NCBI RefSeq assembly: GCF_000526695.1
Contig: NZ_JAGO01000011.1
Location: forward strand, 62,001-126,000
DNA from: Carnimonas nigrificans ATCC BAA-78
GTDB lineage: Bacteria > Pseudomonadota > Gammaproteobacteria > Pseudomonadales > Halomonadaceae
Length of the DNA stretch: 64,000 nt
Direction of reading: 5' to 3'
A model generated the notes under the pieces. The model searched no databases, was not told where the DNA came from, and worked only from the letters and a program-made list of their open reading frames with translations. Shown here piece after piece: positions 1 through 8,651 of this stretch. Within the stretch, counting starts at the first letter, position 1, and the number at the start of each line of letters is the position of its first letter. The position numbers and the translations under genes are program-made.

Positions 1-491
1 GGCCTGCCTGATAGCAACCTTCTGTCGTCGCTTTAACGCCCCCTGCAAGGGGCAAGCGTGCCGTAAAAATGCTTGTCTGTCGGTTGCTGTATTGTAGCTG
101 TACGCGGCACACGCTTTAGCCTTACGATAGTGGCCTTCTGCTACGCCCACAAGTGGATAAGTTGTGACTAACTTGTGTAATTTGGTGTATAGACCTGACA
201 AGGCCCGTAAGTCAACGTGGTCGTGGTGCTAAAAAATTTTCGATGGATCTTTTTTTGTCATCAGACGGGAATTCAATGGGCTTCAGGTGCTCATACCTGT
301 AGTTCACCGGTATCCTTGTTGGCTCTCAATGCCGAATCATTGAGGGCAATTCCTCGGTAGCGGTGATGCCGAAGGGCTATCAAAGGTAGGCTGACGAGGC
401 GCCATTCAACATCGCTGGCAGTGCGCCTGCGCTTTCCAGGCAGTCAGAGAAGCGCAGCGATCAATAGTACGTAATTGTTTGGGAGCATGTT
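1..491. other. Intergenic region upstream of the RstA-type regulator
   Basis: No coding frame here looks real. The one notable structure is a stem-loop at 322-347: a 10-bp stem (one G-U pair) closed by a six-base loop, built from CTCAATG and CATTGAG. It lacks a following T-run, so it is not an obvious terminator. It could lie in the 5' leader of the two-component operon. An AT-rich tract (about 231-258) precedes it. I could not assign a promoter. Confidence 0.4.
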
Positions 492-1193
492 TTGGAGAAT
501 CACCAAGACCACATTCTGATCATTGAAGATGATGATCGTCTGGCGGCGCTCACGCGCGAATATCTTGAAGGCAATGGCTTTCAGGTGAGTGTGGAACAGG
601 ATGGTGCAAAGGGCGCCGAGCAGATTCTAGCGCTGCGCCCGGACCTTGTTATTCTGGACCTTATGCTGCCGGGAGAAGACGGCCTGTCGATTTGTCGGCG
701 CGTGCGCCCTCAATACAGCGGCCCCATCCTGATGCTTACCGCTCGTACTGATGACATGGATCAGGTGCTCGGGCTGGAGATGGGCGCCGATGATTACGTG
801 CCCAAGCCTGTACCGCCACGCGTACTGCTGGCCCGCATGAGAGCGCTGATGCGTCGCTCGGAAGGGCTGGAAGGCGGCGCTTCGGAAGGTCGTCTTGAGT
901 TCAAGGATCTGGTTATCGACTCGGGAACCCGCGAGGCGTGGCTTAATGCAGAGCGCATTGACCTGACCAGCGCTGAATTCGATCTGCTGTGGTTTTTGGC
1001 CTCCAACGCGGGCCGTGTACTGTCACGGGAAGAGATATTCTCGGCGCTGAGAGGAATCAAGTACGACGGTCAGGATCGCTCGATTGATGTGCGTGTCTCG
1101 CGCATTCGGCCAAAAATCGGCGATGATCCCAATCATCCTCAGCGTATCAAGACAGTTCGCAGCAAAGGCTATCTTTTCGTTAGAGAACTGTGA
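492..1193 (+). CDS. rstA: OmpR-family response regulator, RstA-like
   Basis: DNA-binding response regulator of 233 aa that would be phosphorylated by the histidine kinase encoded next. The receiver domain (about 5-118) shows the acidic pair D13/D14, phospho-acceptor D56 in DLVILD, T83 and K105. A winged-helix OmpR/PhoB output domain follows (about 135-230). The stretch GLEMGADDYVPKPVPPRVLLAR resembles RstA in the same positions, which is why I prefer RstA over generic OmpR. The start is TTG, chosen because GGGAG lies 6 nt upstream (481-485) and no in-frame ATG fits. The target genes are unknown. Confidence 0.85.
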   Translation: MENHQDHILIIEDDDRLAALTREYLEGNGFQVSVEQDGAKGAEQILALRPDLVILDLMLPGEDGLSICRRVRPQYSGPILMLTARTDDMDQVLGLEMGADDYVPKPVPPRVLLARMRALMRRSEGLEGGASEGRLEFKDLVIDSGTREAWLNAERIDLTSAEFDLLWFLASNAGRVLSREEIFSALRGIKYDGQDRSIDVRVSRIRPKIGDDPNHPQRIKTVRSKGYLFVREL

Positions 1194-2812
1194 TGCCCGA
1201 TCAGCATCAGCGCCGCTCCGCCCATCAACTGCTGACCATTTTCGCCTGGCAAATGGTCGTGGTGGCTGTTTGTGTTCTGCTGCTGTGGGTCTATCAGGTC
1301 GTACGTGACCTTCAGTATCGCGAACAGCTTGCGGGGCTGCCCACTGCGGTGGTCTCCTACCTGCTTGACGATCAGGCGCCTTCTGACCGGGCAGGCTGGC
1401 TCTACGTCAATGAAGAGCGGCTGGGAGTAGGGCTTTCGGTATTGGCACCCGAGGCGACCAATCTTGGCTTTCGCGAGCGCATGCTGCTGCGCTGGACGGG
1501 AGTCTCCGCCGCTTTCAACGGTTCCCACTGGTCATTTTACCGAACGATCAATAACGACTCTGCGGTACTCGTACTCTCTTCCGTTTCCTCTTCAAGCGAT
1601 TTTCCCAATCACATCCTGAGATTGCTGCGCGGCTGGGTGGAAAATGTGCCACCGGTTGCCAGGGAAGCGCGCATTTCGCGCCTGGTGGCGGCCAGTGGAC
1701 TGCCAATGACCATCGGCAGCGGTAGACCAACCGGGCTTTCCTCCGTGCAAATTGAAAGGCTGTCGGCGGGCGACCCTGTTGTGGTGGTTGATGGTCATGC
1801 ACATGCCAGCTTCTTCATTCTGCTCAACGATCAACGCTGGATAAAAATCGGGCCTGTCGCGTTTGAAGAGGGCGTTTCTCTGCCCATGGTACTGCTGCTG
1901 TTGGCGCTGGGCGGTTTAGGCGCAACGCTGGTGACACGGGCGCTTTTTTGGCGCGACAACCGCTCCATGCGCCGTCTGGCGACCAATGCCGAGCTTTTCT
2001 TTCAAGGCAGCACCGACTCCCTGCCAGCGGATGACGTGAGTGTGCGGTTCAGGCCAATGGCGCGCCGCATGAACGTTATGGCCTATCAGGTTCAGGCCGC
2101 ACTCAATTCCCAGCAAGAGCTTATTCAGGCGGTATCCCATGAGTTCCGTACCCCTCTGTCGAGAATTCGCTTCGCGCTACAGATGATTGGGGATGTCAGC
2201 GGCTCGGAGGCGATCCAGCGCCAGTTGCAGGACGTGGATGACGATATCGGCTCATTGGATAAGCTCATCGACGATATTCTCACTTACGCCCGTCTCGATA
2301 GCGCTACACGAGGTGGGCTTGGCAGCTTCTCCGAATCGGTCGATCTGCGCTCCATGACCGAGGTCATCGTTCATCAGGTCGAGCGTATTGCGCAGGAAGT
2401 GACCTTTACGTTGAGCGGGAGCGAGGAGTGTCGCGTGCAGGGCGATGCCCATATGCTCAAGCGCGCCCTGCAAAACGTGATTGAAAACGCGGTGCAGCAT
2501 ACGGCGGATACGGTGAATATCACGCTCCGCAGGTTTGGTCATGTTTGCGCGGTGATTATTGAAGATAACGGGGAAGGGGTGCCGCAGGGCGAGTACCAGC
2601 GCATTCTCAAGCCCTTTACGCGCGTTGATGCCAGCCGTGCCCGGCCTTCCGATGGCCGCTTTACAGGGGGCGGGTTTGGCATGGGGCTGGCGATCGTTGA
2701 GCGTATCGTGCTGTGGCACGGGGGGCGAGTCTCGGTATCGACTTCGCCTACCCTGGGAGGGGCGCGCTTTACGTTACTGATATCAGATGACGATGAACGC
2801 GCGCTTCGTTAG
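1193..2812 (+). CDS. rstB: Sensor histidine kinase, RstB-like
   Basis: Inner-membrane sensor kinase, 539 aa, partner of the preceding regulator. TM1 is at about residues 13-36 and TM2 at about 229-252, with a periplasmic sensor of about 190 aa between them. HAMP-like and dimerisation segments follow, with the phospho-acceptor H316 in AVSHEFRTPLSR. The HATPase domain has an N box (NVIENAVQH), a G1 box (DNGEGVP) and a G2 box (GGGFGMGLAIVERI). The ATG overlaps the regulator stop as TGATG, so the two are translationally coupled. A GTG directly before the ATG would add one residue. At 539 aa it is longer than E. coli RstB, mostly in the sensor part. The stimulus is unknown. Confidence 0.8.
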   Translation: MPDQHQRRSAHQLLTIFAWQMVVVAVCVLLLWVYQVVRDLQYREQLAGLPTAVVSYLLDDQAPSDRAGWLYVNEERLGVGLSVLAPEATNLGFRERMLLRWTGVSAAFNGSHWSFYRTINNDSAVLVLSSVSSSSDFPNHILRLLRGWVENVPPVAREARISRLVAASGLPMTIGSGRPTGLSSVQIERLSAGDPVVVVDGHAHASFFILLNDQRWIKIGPVAFEEGVSLPMVLLLLALGGLGATLVTRALFWRDNRSMRRLATNAELFFQGSTDSLPADDVSVRFRPMARRMNVMAYQVQAALNSQQELIQAVSHEFRTPLSRIRFALQMIGDVSGSEAIQRQLQDVDDDIGSLDKLIDDILTYARLDSATRGGLGSFSESVDLRSMTEVIVHQVERIAQEVTFTLSGSEECRVQGDAHMLKRALQNVIENAVQHTADTVNITLRRFGHVCAVIIEDNGEGVPQGEYQRILKPFTRVDASRARPSDGRFTGGGFGMGLAIVERIVLWHGGRVSVSTSPTLGGARFTLLISDDDERALR

Positions 2813-2850
2813 TCATATGCCGAGGCAGCTTTCCATTCTTCCTGCTTGAA

Positions 2851-3774
2851 TCAGTGACCAAACGGCTCGGTGATGCCCGTCAATACGCGGGCCGTTATGG
2901 TTCGAGCGGTGCTGAGAAAAGTATTCATCCAGTCGAGTTCAAGCTGTTCGCGCCGCACTGCCGCGTAAAGCGTGCCCCATACCCCCTGTTCCCCCAGACT
3001 TACCGCCGCCACATAGTGACGCTCCAGATATTCCGCCAGTGCCCAATTGGGCAGTGCTGAAACACCACGTCCACTGGCAACCAGCTGCATCATCATCATG
3101 GTGAGTTCGGCAGTGCGTACTTCCTGCGGATATACCCCTGCGGGGGTTAGAAACTGATTGAAGACATCCAGACGGCTTTGCTCGACAGGATAGGTGATCA
3201 GCGTTTGGTCACGAATCTGTTGAGGTGTCACGTATGGCTGTGCTGCCAATGGATGCTCGGGGGCGACAGCGAGCAGGCTTTGATAGCCAAACAATGGCTC
3301 ATAATGAATGCCTTCAAGGGGCAACGGGTCAGAGGTAATGACCAGATCAAGCTCCTCGCGGGTCAGGCTGGCGAGTGGCTCGAAAACGTTGCTGCCAAGG
3401 ATATCAATTTCCACATCGGGCGCATGATGGCGGAATTCATCGAGGGTCGGCATAAGCCACTGAAAGCAGCTATGGCACTCAATGGCGATATGTAAACGCG
3501 CGCTGCGACGCGCCGCCAACCGCAGAATATCGCGCTCAGCCAGACGAATCTGCGGCAGCACCTGCTCGGCAAGCGCCAGCAGACGTTGACCACTGGCGGT
3601 AAATTGCAGCGGGCGCGTCTTGCGTACAAACAGCGAATCGCCCAGCCGGCTCTCCAGCTCTTTGAGCTGATGCGACAGCGCAGATTGGGTGAGGTGCACG
3701 CGTTCAGCGGCCTCCACCAATGACCCTGAATCGCGCAGGGCCACCAGTGTGCGAAGGTGGCGAAGTTCAAGCAT
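2851..3774 (-). CDS. metR: LysR-family regulator MetR of methionine biosynthesis
   Basis: 307-aa LysR-type activator. In known MetR proteins homocysteine is the co-inducer and met genes are targets. The N-terminal winged HTH (about 1-60) reads MLELRHLRTLVALRDSGSL, and the effector domain keeps the MetR-type stretches IAIECHSCFQWLMPTL and YPVEQSRLDVF. A longer frame reaches upstream, but I start at the ATG opening MLELRHL because family members begin there. The gene is convergent with rstB, with 38 bp between stops. No met target lies in the window. Confidence 0.88.
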   Translation of the reverse strand: MLELRHLRTLVALRDSGSLVEAAERVHLTQSALSHQLKELESRLGDSLFVRKTRPLQFTASGQRLLALAEQVLPQIRLAERDILRLAARRSARLHIAIECHSCFQWLMPTLDEFRHHAPDVEIDILGSNVFEPLASLTREELDLVITSDPLPLEGIHYEPLFGYQSLLAVAPEHPLAAQPYVTPQQIRDQTLITYPVEQSRLDVFNQFLTPAGVYPQEVRTAELTMMMMQLVASGRGVSALPNWALAEYLERHYVAAVSLGEQGVWGTLYAAVRREQLELDWMNTFLSTARTITARVLTGITEPFGH

Positions 3775-3897
3775 CGTATTTTTGGCAGTGGCGTGAGGAT
3801 TGTTAACAGTAGAGGCCCGGTGGACGTTCGGCAAGCCGGTTATCAATATAGAAGGAACAGAACTCCGCTGCTGGCCTTCCCGAAAAATGGCCGATGG

Positions 3898-4434
3898 CTA
3901 GCGCTTGTACCACGGCGGCGACTGTTCCAGCACTTGCCGATAGACCGGGCACTCCTCGCGGTGAGCGCCAGACAGATAGCCGGTACTCATCAGGAATTCA
4001 TTGACAATTTCAGGCCCGGTAAAGCGGAAGGTACGTTTGAACAGCGCGGTCCATTCGCTTAGCGAGCGGGGGTGGTGGGCATCCAGCCACGCCTTGAAGG
4101 TGCCGTACTCCTTCTTGAGGTCGAGAATGACGCCGGCATTGTGAATGGCGGCATTCACCTTCAGGCGATTGCGAATAATGCTTGCGTCATTGAGCAACCG
4201 TTCGCGTTCCTGATCCCCGTAGCGAGCCACCTTCTCGATAGAAAACCGATCAAAGGCGCGCTGGAAGGCATCACGCTTTTTCAGCACCGTGAGCCACGAA
4301 AGCCCCGCCTGGTTGATTTCAAGTATCAGCCGTTCGAAGAGTATGTCGTCATCCTGTACCGGAAAACCATACTCATGATCGTGATAAGGGCCGTGCCAAG
4401 GGTGATCGGGCGCTGAATCGCAGTAGGAGGTCAC
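3898..4434 (-). CDS. tag: DNA-3-methyladenine glycosylase I
   Basis: Base-excision repair enzyme that removes 3-methyladenine from alkylated DNA; 178 aa. The zinc-snap residues known from E. coli Tag are all present: C5, H18 in YHDHEYG, and a late His-X3-Cys pair (HREEC). The QAGLSWLTVL segment of the helix-hairpin-helix glycosylase fold is also visible, with the preceding conserved Glu. The start is GTG, supported by AAGGA 6 nt upstream (4441-4445 on the complement). Divergent from gloA across 106 bp. It is slightly shorter than E. coli Tag, with a compact loop before the C-terminal zinc ligands. Confidence 0.9.
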   Translation of the reverse strand: MTSYCDSAPDHPWHGPYHDHEYGFPVQDDDILFERLILEINQAGLSWLTVLKKRDAFQRAFDRFSIEKVARYGDQERERLLNDASIIRNRLKVNAAIHNAGVILDLKKEYGTFKAWLDAHHPRSLSEWTALFKRTFRFTGPEIVNEFLMSTGYLSGAHREECPVYRQVLEQSPPWYKR

Positions 4435-4540
4435 GTATGATCCTTAAGTTATACCTGATACGTAGGGTATCATGACAGTGCGTCGGTCGTGCGTACACCG
4501 TCCGTGAAGCTACCTTCCGTTGAATGAACAAGGGGTTATT

Positions 4541-4981
4541 ATGCGTTATTTGCACAGCATGGTACGTATCAAGGACATTGATGAGTCGCTGCACTTCTAT
4601 TGCGATCTGCTGGGGCTGAAGGAAGTACGTCGCAAGGAGAATGAAAAAGGGCGCTTCACCTTGATTTTCCTTGCCGCTCCCGAAGATACCGAAAGCTCTC
4701 AGCAGGTGCAGGCACCAGAACTTGAGCTGACCTGGAACTGGGACCCTGAAGAGTATGATGGCGGCCGCAATTTTGGTCATCTAGCGTATCGCGTTGATGA
4801 TATTTATGCGCTGTGTCAGAAGCTCATGGATAATGGCGTCACCATCAATCGCCCGCCGCGCGACGGTCATATGGCGTTTGTGAAATCCCCTGACGGTATC
4901 TCCTTCGAGCTATTGCAGGCAGGTGAGGCACAGCCGCCGCAGGAGCCATGGGTATCCATGGAAAACAGCGGTAGCTGGTAA
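4541..4981 (+). CDS. gloA: Lactoylglutathione lyase (glyoxalase I)
   Basis: Converts the hemithioacetal of methylglyoxal and glutathione to S-lactoylglutathione in the cytoplasm; 146 aa. The four metal ligands of the family can be matched: H5 in MRYLHSM, the Glu in LELTWNW, the His in FGHLAY and the Glu in ISFELLQ. The start ATG has AGGGG 5 nt upstream (4531-4535), so the seven-codon upstream extension of the frame is ignored. Ni-type GloA proteins have about this length, so nickel is likely (inference). Confidence 0.93.
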   Translation: MRYLHSMVRIKDIDESLHFYCDLLGLKEVRRKENEKGRFTLIFLAAPEDTESSQQVQAPELELTWNWDPEEYDGGRNFGHLAYRVDDIYALCQKLMDNGVTINRPPRDGHMAFVKSPDGISFELLQAGEAQPPQEPWVSMENSGSW

Positions 4982-5059
4982 AACGAGGCAGCATTTCCGT
5001 GAAGTGCCGGCGATTGTCTGGCACTTCACTTCTCTAGCGCATCCAGGAGGTAGCACGCC

Positions 5060-6301
5060 ATGAATAAAGACCGTATTGACCTGACGGTAGTGGGGCTTGG
5101 CAGTGTCGGGCTTGCTACCGCTCTGGCTGCCGCCCAGGCAGGGCTGGAAGTGGCCGTCATTGATCCTCAATCGGCGCAGCAGTTGAGCGGCGGCGATTTC
5201 GATGGTCGTGATGTGGCTATCTCCAATGCAAGCCTACGGTGGCTCGATACGCTGGGCGTTACCTGCCAGTTGGACGCGGGGCAGCGTTCACCCATTCGTG
5301 GGGCGCATGTTATTGATGACGTGGTGGATAAAAAGGTCTCCTTTGGCCCGGCAGCGGGCGAGCAGGATATTGGCGCCTTTGTGCCTGAGTACCGGCTGCG
5401 CCAGTTGGCCTTCACTGAACTTGAGAAGCAGTCCAATTGCCGCTTCCTGCTGGAAACCCGGGTAGCCGCGCTCGATTACTGTCGTGATGCGGTGGCGCTC
5501 ACGCTTGAGGATGGGCAAGAGGTGTGTACTCGCCTGGTGGCAGCCGTCGATGGGCGTCGTTCACCGCTGCGAGGCATGTTAGGAATTGGCGCATCAATGC
5601 AGGATTTCGGCACGCATATGCTGTGTTGCCGTGTCGAGCATGAACTGGCGGGTGATGGCTGGACATCGCAGCGCTTTGTTGATGATGGCTGTATGGCGAT
5701 CCTGCCGTTGTCGGATCATGTCAGCTCGCTGGCGCTGATGGTGTCAGCAAATGAAGCCGCGCAGGTAACGCGCCTTGATGATGCCCATTTCGAGCAGTGG
5801 CTGAATCAACGTATTGGCAATAATTTGGGGAGGCTCTCTCTGGCTTCCCAGCGCTTCAGCGTGCCATTGGGCAGCCACTATGCCGACCGTTTTGTTGCAG
5901 AGCGTGCCGTACTGCTGGGGGACGCGGCGGTAGGCATGCTGCCGATTACCGCTCATGGCCTGAATCTGGGGCTGATCGGCGCGCGCTCCTTTATTGCAGA
6001 ACTGCTGGCCGCACGCAGCAGAGGCGAGGCGTTTGATGAACCTCATGTGCTGAAACGCCACGCGCGCCGCGCTCATGCCACAGCCAAGCCGCTTTATCTG
6101 GCGACCAACGAGATATGCCGACTGTTCAAGCGCACTGATCCCATCTCCTTGCAGGCGCGTCGGACGCTGATGCAGATGTCAGGGCCTTTTGAGCAACTGG
6201 TGGGGATGAACTGCGAGCAGGATAATCCGCGCAAGGTGCCGTGGCTTGGTGTGTTGAAGTCACTGCCACGCGCGCTGGTCAGCCGAGGGTTGGCGGGGTA
6301 G
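5060..6301 (+). CDS. FAD-dependent ubiquinone-type hydroxylase (UbiH/UbiM-like)
   Basis: 413-aa flavoprotein monooxygenase of the UbiH/UbiF/VisC/UbiM group, which hydroxylates the ubiquinone ring. Visible: an N-terminal FAD Rossmann motif GLGSVG, an Arg motif (GRDVAISNAS), the mid-protein DGRRSPLR, and a late GD motif LLGDAAVGMLPITAHGLNLG. That last motif departs from the HPIAGQGFN of UbiH and looks closer to UbiM, the 5-hydroxylase found in some proteobacteria, so I leave the symbol open. The ATG has AGGAGG at 5045-5050. It follows gloA by 78 bp and ends at a strong hairpin. It is not next to the other ubi genes at 8.6-11.7 kb. Confidence 0.75.
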   Translation: MNKDRIDLTVVGLGSVGLATALAAAQAGLEVAVIDPQSAQQLSGGDFDGRDVAISNASLRWLDTLGVTCQLDAGQRSPIRGAHVIDDVVDKKVSFGPAAGEQDIGAFVPEYRLRQLAFTELEKQSNCRFLLETRVAALDYCRDAVALTLEDGQEVCTRLVAAVDGRRSPLRGMLGIGASMQDFGTHMLCCRVEHELAGDGWTSQRFVDDGCMAILPLSDHVSSLALMVSANEAAQVTRLDDAHFEQWLNQRIGNNLGRLSLASQRFSVPLGSHYADRFVAERAVLLGDAAVGMLPITAHGLNLGLIGARSFIAELLAARSRGEAFDEPHVLKRHARRAHATAKPLYLATNEICRLFKRTDPISLQARRTLMQMSGPFEQLVGMNCEQDNPRKVPWLGVLKSLPRALVSRGLAG

Positions 6302-6345
6302 TCCGTAAACTGCCGGTCAATAGGCGCCCGTCAGTCATTTTCTAA

Positions 6346-6380
6346 CGCAAAAGCGGCCTCATGATGAGGCCGCTTTTGCG
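6346..6380. terminator. Bidirectional terminator between the FAD hydroxylase and tatC
   Basis: A perfect 15-bp stem (extendable by one A-T pair) with CGCAAAAGCGGCCTC on the left, a 3-5 nt loop and its complement on the right. T-rich stretches lie within the stem ends on both strands. It separates convergent genes and can serve both. Confidence 0.85.
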
Positions 6381-6416
6381 TGACAAGAGTTAAAGGGTGA
6401 CCAGAGAAGGTGCTTA

Positions 6417-7220
6417 TCAGGTATCACCTTCCTGTGTTGTATCGACCTCTGTCGTTTCTGCTTCTGCCGCACCACGACCGCCGCGCTGACGTTTGACCAG
6501 GCGGCCTGCCAGCAAGCCTACTTCGAATAGCGCCCACATGGGCACTGCGAGCAGCGTTTGCGACATGACATCAGGGGGCGTCAGCAGCATTCCTACAACA
6601 AAGCAGCCTACGATGACATAACCACGCTTTGAGGCCAGGGTTTTTACCGAGACCGTGCCGGTGAGTATCAGCAGGAACGTCGCTATTGGGATTTCAAAGG
6701 CCACCCCGAAGGCGATGAAGAGCTTCAGTACAAACGACAGATAAGCGCTGATATCGGTCATTACCTGCACGCCCGTAGGGGCAGTGTGGGTGAAGAACTT
6801 GAAGATCAGCGGGAAGACCACGAAGTAGGCAAAGGCGGCTCCGGCATAAAACAGCACTACGCTTGAGGCGAGTACCGGCAGCGCCAGCTTCTTTTCCGAG
6901 CTATACAGGCCGGGTGCTACGAAGGCCCACACCTGATAGAGCACGTAAGGAATAGCAACAAACAGCGCCAGTATCAGGGTCAGCTTGAGAGGTGCCAGAA
7001 AGGGCGATGTCACCTCAGTGGCAATCATCTGTGAATGAGCTGGCAACATCGACATGAGCGGCTCAGCGATAAAGACATATAGCCGATTGGAAAACGGATA
7101 CAGGCACAGGAAAACCACCAGAATGGCCACCAGTGCTCGAATGAGTCGGGAGCGCAGCTCGACCAGATGTTCGATCAATGGTGCCTGCGGCTGTTCTTCC
7201 TGTTGATGGTGATCGGACAC
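6417..7220 (-). CDS. tatC: Sec-independent protein translocase TatC
   Basis: Core receptor of the twin-arginine translocase, which binds RR signal peptides of folded substrates with TatB; 267 aa. Six hydrophobic helices are evident. The TatC signatures LIEHLVELRSRL near the N-terminus and the ..FVAPGLYSSEKK.. segment are present. The start is GTG, 2 nt after the tatB stop, so it is translated with tatAB. The C-terminal tail is charged and Thr/Glu-rich (cytoplasmic). Confidence 0.96.
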   Translation of the reverse strand: MSDHHQQEEQPQAPLIEHLVELRSRLIRALVAILVVFLCLYPFSNRLYVFIAEPLMSMLPAHSQMIATEVTSPFLAPLKLTLILALFVAIPYVLYQVWAFVAPGLYSSEKKLALPVLASSVVLFYAGAAFAYFVVFPLIFKFFTHTAPTGVQVMTDISAYLSFVLKLFIAFGVAFEIPIATFLLILTGTVSVKTLASKRGYVIVGCFVVGMLLTPPDVMSQTLLAVPMWALFEVGLLAGRLVKRQRGGRGAAEAETTEVDTTQEGDT

Positions 7221-7222
7221 GT

Positions 7223-7759
7223 TTATTGTTCCTGTGCCGACGCTGAAACGTTCGGCTGTTGGTGCTGCGGCTGAGCGCCGTGTTGTGCAGAGTCTGGCTT
7301 AAGCGAATCCAGCGAATCGTTCAGGGCGCCGCTGGCAATCAGCGGACGTTTGCCGGAAGAGGGCGGCGCTGGCGCTTCTCGTACCTGAGCAGGCGCGGGG
7401 GGCACCTGAGTTGCCGGTGATCCAGCCTGGCTGGAAGGCTCGGTCTCCGTGGGTTGCGAGCGCACCTTGTTGCCGCTGGTATCAAGCGCCTCACGTACTT
7501 CCCGATCGGTGCTTTGGATGCTTTGGCGCAGCCGGGACAGTCCGCGATCTACCTTGCTTTGTGTTTCGTGCAGCTCACGGCGAAGCTCTTCCGCTTCAAA
7601 CTGGGAAGTGACTTCATGTTGCAGGTCGCTGACAGTACGCTTGATCTTGCCGATCCAGCTACCCGCCGTGCGCGCTGCAGAGGGCAGTTTGTCTGGCCCG
7701 AGAATCACCAGAGCGATGGTGCCAATCAGCAGCAGCTCGCCAAAGCTGAAATTGAACAT
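7223..7759 (-). CDS. tatB: Sec-independent protein translocase subunit TatB
   Basis: Membrane partner of TatC in substrate recognition; 178 aa. One N-terminal transmembrane helix (about 1-20, MFNFSFGELLLIGTIALVIL) is followed by the GPDKLP hinge, an amphipathic helix and a long Gln/Pro/Ser-rich tail (about 100-178). It starts 6 nt after tatA. The long low-complexity tail is common in TatB. Confidence 0.95.
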   Translation of the reverse strand: MFNFSFGELLLIGTIALVILGPDKLPSAARTAGSWIGKIKRTVSDLQHEVTSQFEAEELRRELHETQSKVDRGLSRLRQSIQSTDREVREALDTSGNKVRSQPTETEPSSQAGSPATQVPPAPAQVREAPAPPSSGKRPLIASGALNDSLDSLKPDSAQHGAQPQHQQPNVSASAQEQ

Positions 7760-7765
7760 AGTGCG

Positions 7766-8017
7766 TTACTTCCGCGAGTCGTGCTGCTCGCTGTGTTCGG
7801 GGTGATCGTCGTGGGTAGTGGGGGACGGCTTGGTCTCGTGCTCAACCCGTGCCTGAGGCGCATCCTTCTCTTTGCCTTCGTCATCCATGGCGCTCTTGAA
7901 GCCCTTGACGGCTCCGCCGAGATCACCACCGATATTGCGGAGCTTTTTGGTTCCGAAAATCAGCACAATGATGCCGAGAATAACGAGAAGCTTCCAGATA
8001 CTAATGCCTGCGATCAT
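7766..8017 (-). CDS. tatA: Sec-independent protein translocase subunit TatA
   Basis: Small pore-forming Tat component, 83 aa. It has an N-terminal helix [19 protein letters not shown], the FGTKKL hinge and an amphipathic helix with [12 protein letters not shown], then a charged tail. The start is the ATG with AGGAG 6 nt upstream (8024-8028 on the complement), not the longer frame. First gene of tatABC, 45 bp after hisE. Confidence 0.95.
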   Translation of the reverse strand: MIAGISIWKLLVILGIIVLIFGTKKLRNIGGDLGGAVKGFKSAMDDEGKEKDAPQARVEHETKPSPTTHDDHPEHSEQHDSRK

Positions 8018-8062
8018 GAGGATCTCCTGTTGCCTTGGCGGCAAACTAAAATAGTGGTGACG

Positions 8063-8410
8063 TCAGTGCCTTTCAGAGCGTGACGCCTTTTCAACCAGCC
8101 CAGAGGTGCCCTCGCGGCGTTCAAGCTCTGCGAGGACGTCATCAAACGGTACATCGAGATGCGAAAGCGCCACCAGTGAATGAAACAGCAGGTCAGCGGT
8201 TTCCTTCACCAGCTCCAGACGTTTTGCTGCATCGTTGGGCGCTCGCTCGGCATCCTTGGCGGCGAGGATCATTTCAGTGGATTCCTCACCTATCTTTTCA
8301 AGAATCTTGTTCAGCCCTTTATGGTGAAGCTTCGCTACATAGGACGTATCAGGGTCGGCGTAGCGGCGCGTTTGAAGGGTGCTGACAAGACGTTCAAGCG
8401 TATCGTTCAT
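8063..8410 (-). CDS. hisE: Phosphoribosyl-ATP pyrophosphohydrolase
   Basis: Second step of histidine biosynthesis: hydrolyses phosphoribosyl-ATP to phosphoribosyl-AMP; 115 aa, a stand-alone HisE. The MazG-like four-helix pattern is visible: [19 protein letters not shown] supplies the metal-binding Glu residues and [14 protein letters not shown] the downstream helix. In pseudomonads hisI (the next step) usually sits between ubiB and hisE. Here that slot holds only a repeat element, so hisI must be elsewhere or fused. Confidence 0.93.
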   Translation of the reverse strand: MNDTLERLVSTLQTRRYADPDTSYVAKLHHKGLNKILEKIGEESTEMILAAKDAERAPNDAAKRLELVKETADLLFHSLVALSHLDVPFDDVLAELERREGTSGLVEKASRSERH

Positions 8411-8505
8411 AAGGCTCTTGGCGGATCGTGTTGGTGCAGGATGGCATGCGCGTGCTGTTCCCGCGATGCCGCTAGTCTAACGCAGCAACGAGGGTGGACA
8501 CACTT

Positions 8506-8651
8506 GGAGCCTGTTCAAGATCTGCTGCGCATCGGCTCCACTGCGTTAAAAACAGGCTCGGACTGCTCATTTGCAACGCGTAAACTCTGCGTCCTTCCTC
8601 GCCTGTTTTTGCCGTACATAGCGCTAGCTCACGAGACGTTGAACAGGTTCC
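8506..8651. repeat. Palindromic interspersed repeat (halomonad-type), 146 bp
   Basis: The ends are 13-bp inverted repeats with one mismatch: GGAGCCTGTTCAA at 8506-8518 and TTGAACAGGTTCC at 8639-8651. A second, inner inverted pair is AAAAACAGGC (8548-8557) and GCCTGTTTTT (8601-8610). No ORF in it looks real. From memory, elements of this architecture are dispersed between genes in Halomonas genomes; a database search would be needed to confirm. Its right end touches the last base of the ubiB stop codon (8651-8653), so it inserted exactly at the gene end or supplies part of the stop. Confidence 0.7.

Noticed and set aside
7454-8083. Long plus-strand frame across tatA/tatB
   Set aside because: It is antisense to the well recognised tatA and tatB and has no family features or ribosome-binding site.
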